Notes under the pieces: generated by a model
Databases searched by the model: none
What the model was told of the DNA's origin: nothing
The model's input: only the letters and a program-made list of their open reading frames with translations
Shown here: positions 59,345-64,000 of the stretch, in pieces
Layout of the letters: each line of letters begins with the position of its first letter
How positions within the stretch are numbered: position 1 is the first letter of the stretch
Source of the DNA: Duganella guangzhouensis
GTDB lineage: Bacteria; Pseudomonadota; Gammaproteobacteria; Burkholderiales; Burkholderiaceae_D
Assembly: GCF_009674535.1 (NCBI RefSeq)
Contig: NZ_WKJK01000001.1
Coordinates: 496,001 to 560,000 of the forward strand
DNA: 64,000 bases
Direction of reading: 5' to 3'
Position numbers and translations under genes: made by a program

Positions 59345-60148
59345 ATGCCATATAAATTCAATGCCGACGGCACCATTGCGATGGACGCCGAGCGAAAACT
59401 GCCGATCTTCATCCACCCGAACGGGACCGAGGCACCATTCGATGCTGATAGTACCGTCGATACCATTGGCCGCCTGAACGGTGAGGCCAAGGCACACCGC
59501 ATCGCCAAAGAAGCCGCCGAAGCTGCGCTGAAGCCGTTCAAGGATGCGGGCATCGAAGATCCAGTCGCAGCAGCTGAGGCAGTGAGGCTGGCGAAGAACA
59601 TCAAGGAAGGCGACTTGGTCACTGCCGGCAAGGTGCAGGAGATCAAGGACGCTGCTACGCGTACCGCAAATGAAGCTGTCGCCAACGCTACCCGCCAGGC
59701 GGAAGAAAAGCAACGCGCGCTGACCGAACAAAACGAAAAGCTGACGGAGAACCTGAACAACCACATCATCGGCGGCGCTTTCACCGGATCGAAGTTCATC
59801 GCTGACAAGTTGGCCATTCCAGCCGACATCGCGCAAAAATTCTTCGGTGACCGCTTCAAGGTGGATGACGGCAAGCTGGTGCCGCTGGGCGCCGATGGCA
59901 ACCCCATCTTCTCGGCCACGAATCACGGCAACCACGCCGACTTCGAAGAAGCCATCCAAGTGATGGTCGGCCAATACTCGAACAAGGACATGATCCTGAA
60001 GGGCACTGGTGGCTCGGGCAGCGGCGCACCTGGCGGTAGCGGCGGCGCTCCCGGCGGGAAGAAAACGATCACCCGGGCCACCTTCGACTCCATGAACCCG
60101 CAAGAGCGCAATTCCGCGATGAAGGAAGGTGCGACCATCACCGATTAA
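59345..60148 (+). CDS. DUF6651-type capsid scaffolding protein
   Basis: 267 residues. MPYKFNADGTIAMDAERKLP at the start, long acidic coiled coil (AEEKQRALTEQNEKLTENLN), Gly/Ser/Pro-rich linker (GGSGSGAPGGSGGAPGG) and a C-terminal motif (TFDSMNPQERNSAMKEGATI) that is common to scaffolds of P22-type capsids. It guides coat assembly. Confidence 0.85.
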   Translation: MPYKFNADGTIAMDAERKLPIFIHPNGTEAPFDADSTVDTIGRLNGEAKAHRIAKEAAEAALKPFKDAGIEDPVAAAEAVRLAKNIKEGDLVTAGKVQEIKDAATRTANEAVANATRQAEEKQRALTEQNEKLTENLNNHIIGGAFTGSKFIADKLAIPADIAQKFFGDRFKVDDGKLVPLGADGNPIFSATNHGNHADFEEAIQVMVGQYSNKDMILKGTGGSGSGAPGGSGGAPGGKKTITRATFDSMNPQERNSAMKEGATITD

Positions 60149-60158
60149 CACCGCTTCC

Positions 60159-60178
60159 GGCGCGCTTCGACGCGCGCC
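60159..60178 (+). terminator. GC hairpin between scaffold and coat genes
   Basis: GGCGCGC and GCGCGCC stem with a TTCGAC loop; no T tract. It may stop nucleases or act as a weak terminator, leaving the coat mRNA stable. Confidence 0.45.
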
Positions 60179-60289
60179 ACGCTTCACCCGCAACACCTCT
60201 GCCGGCGCCTGGATGGGCAAGTCGGTGCTTTGGGCTGGATGGCCTGTCTGTTCTGAAACCCCAAAACACATACCTGAAAGGCAATATCC

Positions 60290-61645
60290 ATGAAGATGAT
60301 TATCTTCGCGCTGGCGGCCATTGTCGCCCTGGCGCTGGCGCCAGCTTTCCAGCTGTTCGCCGACCTGACTGGCCACGGCCACGAAGTCGCACGTAAAACC
60401 GAGCTGTACGGCAAGGCGTTTGCCGAAATCGCCGGCGCATACCTGCGCAACCACATGGCCAACACCGGCCTGATGCTGGGCGCGAACACGCTGACCGGCC
60501 TGATCCCGACGATGTTCCAGGCGCTGGACACCGTATCCCGCGAAGCCGTCGGCTTCATCCCGGCGGTTGCGCGCAACTCCAGCGGCGAGCGTGCCGCGCT
60601 GGGGCAGGTGATCACCATCCCCGTCACCCCTCAGGGCTCGCTGGTCGACATCGTCCCTGGTGTGACTCCGGGCAATGGTGGCGATCAAACCATCGTGCCG
60701 AACACCATGACCATCTCGAAGTCGAAAGCCTACGAGGTGAAATGGGCCGGCGAGGAGCAGCGCAGCCAGATCAACGCAGGCACCTTCAACACCACGCTGC
60801 TGGATCAGTTCACCCAGGGCTTCCGCACGCTGGCTAACGCTGTCGAGGCTGACCTGGCCGCACTGGCTATCGGCGCATCGCGCGCCTATGGCACCGCCGG
60901 CACCACCCCGTTCGGCACCGCCAACGATCTGTCGGACTTCGCCCAGTCGCGCAAGATCCTGATCGACAACGGCGCGCCGCAGACCGACCTGCAGATGGTG
61001 ATGAACACCGCTGCGGCTGCGAACATGCGCGGCAAACAGGCTGGCCTGTTCAAAGTGAATGAAGCCGGCTCCGAAATCCTGCTGCGCACTGGCTCGATCG
61101 CGCTGCCTGTGGATGGCTTCTACCCGCACGAATCGGGTCAGATCAAGACCTTCACCAAGGGCACCGGCTCGGCGTACACCACCAACACCGCCGGCTACGC
61201 TGCTGGCGCAACGGTCATCAACCTGATCACCGGTACCGGCACCGTGCTGGCGGGCGACGTTGTCACCTTCGCTGGCGATGCCAACAAGTACGTGGTTGCC
61301 GTGGGCATCACCGGCCCGGGCGCGATCACCTTGCAGGCTCCCGGTCTGCAACAGGCGATTCCAGCATCGGCAACCGCCCTGACCATCGGCGCCAGCTACA
61401 CCGGCAACCTGGCGTTCAACCGCAATGCGATCCAGCTGATCACCCGCGCGCCGGCAATGCCGGTTGGTCCTGACGGCAAGCCGATGGACATGGCTGACGA
61501 CGTGATCGAACTGGTCGATCCGCTGTCCGGCCTGGTCTACCAGGTGGCGATGTACAAAATGTACCGCCAGATCAAGTACGAGATTGGCTTGGCCTGGGGT
61601 GTCAAAGCTGCCAAAAACGAGCACATCGCGCTGCTGCTGGGCTAA
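60290..61645 (+). CDS. P22-like major coat protein with hydrophobic N-terminal extension
   Basis: 451 residues. From residue about 65 it follows P22 gp5: ANTLTGLIPTMFQALDTVSR, VGFIPAVARNSSGERAALGQ, RTLANAVEADLAALAIG, SGLVYQVAMYKMYRQIKYEI. P22 gp5 begins with the equivalent of NTLTGLIPT; here 60 extra residues precede it, starting MKMIIFALAAIVALALAPAF like a signal peptide. The ribosome site (AAAGG) supports the long form; ATG near 60458 is the alternative. HK97-fold shell protein. Confidence 0.9.
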   Translation: MKMIIFALAAIVALALAPAFQLFADLTGHGHEVARKTELYGKAFAEIAGAYLRNHMANTGLMLGANTLTGLIPTMFQALDTVSREAVGFIPAVARNSSGERAALGQVITIPVTPQGSLVDIVPGVTPGNGGDQTIVPNTMTISKSKAYEVKWAGEEQRSQINAGTFNTTLLDQFTQGFRTLANAVEADLAALAIGASRAYGTAGTTPFGTANDLSDFAQSRKILIDNGAPQTDLQMVMNTAAAANMRGKQAGLFKVNEAGSEILLRTGSIALPVDGFYPHESGQIKTFTKGTGSAYTTNTAGYAAGATVINLITGTGTVLAGDVVTFAGDANKYVVAVGITGPGAITLQAPGLQQAIPASATALTIGASYTGNLAFNRNAIQLITRAPAMPVGPDGKPMDMADDVIELVDPLSGLVYQVAMYKMYRQIKYEIGLAWGVKAAKNEHIALLLG

Positions 61646-61669
61646 TTCGCCGCTTGTCGGCCTGATAGA

Positions 61670-61692
61670 GGAGGGCTTCGGCCCTCCCTTTT
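61670..61692 (+). terminator. Intrinsic terminator after coat gene
   Basis: GGAGGGC and GCCCTCC with a UUCG-type tetraloop (very stable) and CTTTT. It ends 12 nt before the next start codon. Confidence 0.85.
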
Positions 61693-61704
61693 CTGGAGTT
61701 TCGA

Positions 61705-62175
61705 ATGCAAATCGATACCATCAAAATCAAAGCCCCGATCAGCGCGGACAACTCGCTGGGCTATGTCGTGATCAACAAATCCGACTTCGATCCCAGTCAG
61801 CACGAGCTACTGGACGGCGAAACTCTGGGCGACGATACGAACACCACCAACTCGGACGTCCCGACGTTGGCTGAGCTGATCGTCGCCCAGAGCCAACTGG
61901 CGTCCCGCAAGGACGAACTGGACGACCGCGAATTGCAGTTGAACCAGCGCGCCAGTGCGCTGGACGAGCGTGAGCAGGCGCTGGTCGACCGCGAGGCTGC
62001 AAACGCTGCCGAAGCGCAGCGCCTCGCTGATCTGGCCGCTGCCAGCACCACTGGCGCCGACATCTCGTCGATGACCAAGGCCCAGCTGCAGGCGGCGCTG
62101 ACCGCCAAGGGCGTCAGCTACTCGTCGACTGCCGACAAGGCTGAACTGGTTGCGCTGCTGACCGCTGCTCAGTAA
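61705..62175 (+). CDS. Head-associated protein with HeH/LEM-like C-terminus
   Basis: 156 residues. Beta N-terminus (IDTIKIKAPISADNSLGYVV), coiled coil (AQSQLASRKDELDDRELQLN), then MTKAQLQAALTAKGVSYSS and KAELVALL, a HeH/SAP-like helical domain found in head-tail proteins. Probably a capsid-assembly or head-completion protein. Confidence 0.75.
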   Translation: MQIDTIKIKAPISADNSLGYVVINKSDFDPSQHELLDGETLGDDTNTTNSDVPTLAELIVAQSQLASRKDELDDRELQLNQRASALDEREQALVDREAANAAEAQRLADLAAASTTGADISSMTKAQLQAALTAKGVSYSSTADKAELVALLTAAQ

Positions 62176-62196
62176 TCGCAACACGCTTCATCTCCA

Positions 62197-62218
62197 GCCC
62201 GCCGCGCGCGGGCATTTT
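62197..62218 (+). terminator. Intrinsic terminator before tailspike-like gene
   Basis: GCCCGC and GCGGGC stem, 5-nt loop, then ATTTTCT. Located 22 nt after the stop of the head-associated gene. Confidence 0.7.
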
Positions 62219-62241
62219 CTATTCCGCTGCCGAGATAGCCC

Positions 62242-64000
62242 ATGTCCCAAACCACCACGATCAACGCCGGCGAGCTCGGCAAGACCATCACCTTGCAAGA
62301 AGGTAAGGCGCTAACCATCACGGGTTCGGCCGGCGCCGCCGGCATGGCGTATCTGCTGGACCCTGCACTCGGTGGCACGAACTCCAGCAAGTCGTGGGTG
62401 ATCGGCACTGGTCCGCTGCCGCCGATCGGCTCGTTTAATGGCGCGCAGAAGGTGCTTGTGACCTGCACCGTAGGCAGTATTGATGCGGTTGTGGGGGATG
62501 CAGTGCTGGTGATGCCGCAGCTCGACACTGCTGGAGGTGCCCTGATAGACACTATTGGCAACCGGCGCACGCTTGGTGAGGCATACTCGCCGCAGAGCAA
62601 ACGCCTGCCGATGTTTTATGTGCGCACCCGAAAGGAGTTGAAAAGCGCGACTTTCACACATACCAACACCCCTACAGCGGCGCCAACTGAGATCTACATC
62701 GACTTCAACCGGGGCCTAGATACCAACCCTGGTACCCGCTACTCGCCGAAGAAGAACCCATCATCAATCAGCGGGCAAAGCATCGGCGGCAATTCTCTTA
62801 TCCTTTTTGCCACTGACTCGTTGTGGGACATCGTGGCTACCTCCGCTGCATCCAACATCATTGATGTGCAAAACATGAAAGGCACTTCGGGAAACCGCCT
62901 ATATATCGGCGCGTATGACCCTGCTGGCCATACTGGACTGAAGCCAACTTTCACTTATGGCTACGAGCCAGCCGCAGGAGATTGGGTTTGGAGCGCCACC
63001 TACAATGCATGGGAATTGACCATTGCAACAGCATCGCCACAGCAAGATATGGCGTGCTTCTTCGGCACTGCGAAAATCGCTGGCACCAATGCGTGGCAGG
63101 GTAACCATCCACCGCTGTTCGGAGATTTGCAATACGGCTTCATCACAGGGTCTCCTGGCAAGTTGTACGTTTGGGCACCGAGCACGCAGAACCCTACTTC
63201 CTATTACGGGAAGGTCCGCACCTGCCCGAATACGCGCGGTCTGTTTCATAACGTATGGCAGGGCCTGCAATACACGACTATCGAGAATCTGCACTTCCAG
63301 GATATGGCCGCCGGCATCTCCAATAACGTCAGCTCAGGTGCTGGCGCGCACGTTGGCCTGGATGTGCGTAACTGCGAGGTGGACCGTGGTCAGCTTTTGG
63401 GCTGGTTCAGCGGATCGGCCGGCGCGCACTCCTTTACGGCTAGCAACAATATCGGGCGTGACTGCGGTTCGTCGCTAATCAAGGCGTCGCAAAACTCCAA
63501 CGGCGGCACCCACACGTACGATATGTCGTACAACAAGATTTACGGTTGCAACAAGCAGCAGTCGGCGCATGGCGGCTTCTACTTCCAACTGGTATCTGCC
63601 GCGCTGGGTGACGGACGCATCCACCACAACTACATCCGCGATGCGTGGAACGGCACAGGCACCGAGCTGAACAACTCGGCGCAGGGCGCCGGCTCGGGCT
63701 ACGGCTCACCGTTCGACGGCTGCGGGGTTTATTTCGACGTCACGTCGGACAAATGTGTAGCCTACGCCAATATCGTGGAGCACTCGCACGTTGGCCTTCA
63801 AGCGAACAGCGCCAAGCAGATGCAGTTCCTGTCGAACATCACAATCGACTGCAACGTGCACTGCACGGTGACCGACGACGGCACTGGCGGCAACGATGTG
63901 GTGGTGGCGCACGGCACGTACATCAACAACCTGGTGGACACCAACCAGCTCAAGCGCGGCACAACCTCCGATCCCCGTCGCGGCATTTCGGTGTGGTTCA
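62242..64000 (+). CDS. Beta-helix tailspike or fibre-like protein (cut by window edge)
   Basis: Over 585 residues and still open at the edge. ATG 62242 follows the terminator. The N-terminal region (residues 1-125, SQTTTINAGELGKTITLQEG) looks like an attachment domain; then right-handed beta-helix repeats: TIENLHFQDMAAGISNNVSS, HVGLDVRNCEVDRG, GRIHHNYIRDAWNG, ANIVEHSHVGLQANSAKQMQ. This is the tailspike/pectate-lyase-like fold used for host polysaccharide recognition or cleavage. No VR copy is seen in the visible part. Confidence 0.78.
   Translation, partial: MSQTTTINAGELGKTITLQEGKALTITGSAGAAGMAYLLDPALGGTNSSKSWVIGTGPLPPIGSFNGAQKVLVTCTVGSIDAVVGDAVLVMPQLDTAGGALIDTIGNRRTLGEAYSPQSKRLPMFYVRTRKELKSATFTHTNTPTAAPTEIYIDFNRGLDTNPGTRYSPKKNPSSISGQSIGGNSLILFATDSLWDIVATSAASNIIDVQNMKGTSGNRLYIGAYDPAGHTGLKPTFTYGYEPAAGDWVWSATYNAWELTIATASPQQDMACFFGTAKIAGTNAWQGNHPPLFGDLQYGFITGSPGKLYVWAPSTQNPTSYYGKVRTCPNTRGLFHNVWQGLQYTTIENLHFQDMAAGISNNVSSGAGAHVGLDVRNCEVDRGQLLGWFSGSAGAHSFTASNNIGRDCGSSLIKASQNSNGGTHTYDMSYNKIYGCNKQQSAHGGFYFQLVSAALGDGRIHHNYIRDAWNGTGTELNNSAQGAGSGYGSPFDGCGVYFDVTSDKCVAYANIVEHSHVGLQANSAKQMQFLSNITIDCNVHCTVTDDGTGGNDVVVAHGTYINNLVDTNQLKRGTTSDPRRGISVWF

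Noticed and set aside
62242..64000. Second DGR variable region in the tailspike-like gene
   Set aside because: No segment resembling TR was seen by eye in the visible part; the gene continues beyond the window.
1..64000. CRISPR arrays and insertion sequences
   Set aside because: No regularly spaced direct repeats with unique spacers and no transposase frame or terminal inverted repeats were seen.

Overview
The window is high-GC DNA from a betaproteobacterium. Gene content and protein style suggest Oxalobacteraceae (Massilia, Duganella or Janthinobacterium type); this is inferred from the sequence alone. It has two parts: about 16.3 kb of host chromosome, and a prophage that starts at a tRNA-Leu gene (16291-16375) and runs past the right edge. 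Its right attachment site is not in the window.

Host part (1-16.2 kb). A leftward operon (6375 to before 1) encodes a cytosolic Ser/Thr kinase, a SEDS (FtsW/RodA-type) polytopic protein with an FHA-like N-terminus, an FHA-like protein, a membrane-anchored SH3 protein and a PP2C phosphatase. This looks like phospho-controlled envelope synthesis. Next come a glycine-zipper protein, a GNAT acetyltransferase, an M28 peptidase, a copper-type cluster (His-rich exported protein, TolC-family lipoprotein, Tat-exported multicopper oxidase), a coiled-coil membrane protein, a CLC chloride channel and an MscS channel.

Prophage part (16.3-64 kb). The integrase (16530-17507) is followed by a long leftward early operon (35044 down to 17496). 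Its genes mostly overlap by 4 nt (ATGA, GTGA or TTGA), and it starts at a promoter overlapped by repressor-type half-sites near 35081-35140. It carries recombination genes (YqaJ-type exonuclease, NinB, an RdgC-FtsK-gamma fusion), an HNH-like protein, an HD hydrolase, many small phage genes and a complete diversity-generating retroelement (DGR). A regulatory block (35.4-41.8 kb) holds Rha, lower-GC accessory genes, a short CI-like repressor, a YdaS/Cro-like protein with a shared operator motif, a KilA-N protein and small DNA-binding proteins. Rightward early and middle genes (41.9-53.4 kb) include a C5 cytosine methyltransferase with a nested second-frame ORF, NinG, an unusual helicase-methyltransferase fusion, a DUF1376 replication protein with iteron-like repeats, a DnaC-like loader and a zinc-finger late-regulator candidate. 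A tRNA-Gly and a response-regulator gene precede the morphogenesis genes: metallopeptidase, DUF2280 small terminase, TerL, DUF4055 portal, scaffold, P22-like coat and a beta-helix tailspike-like protein cut by the window edge. The head genes suggest a tailed phage with a P22-type capsid.

The standout system is the DGR at 21478-24452. Its order is variable protein (C-type-lectin fold) with VR at the 3' end, then a MutS-I-like/Avd fusion, then TR, then reverse transcriptase. TR and VR align without gaps over 115 nt. They differ at 17 positions, and every one is an adenine in TR (24 adenines in all), which is the signature of adenine-directed mutagenic retrohoming.
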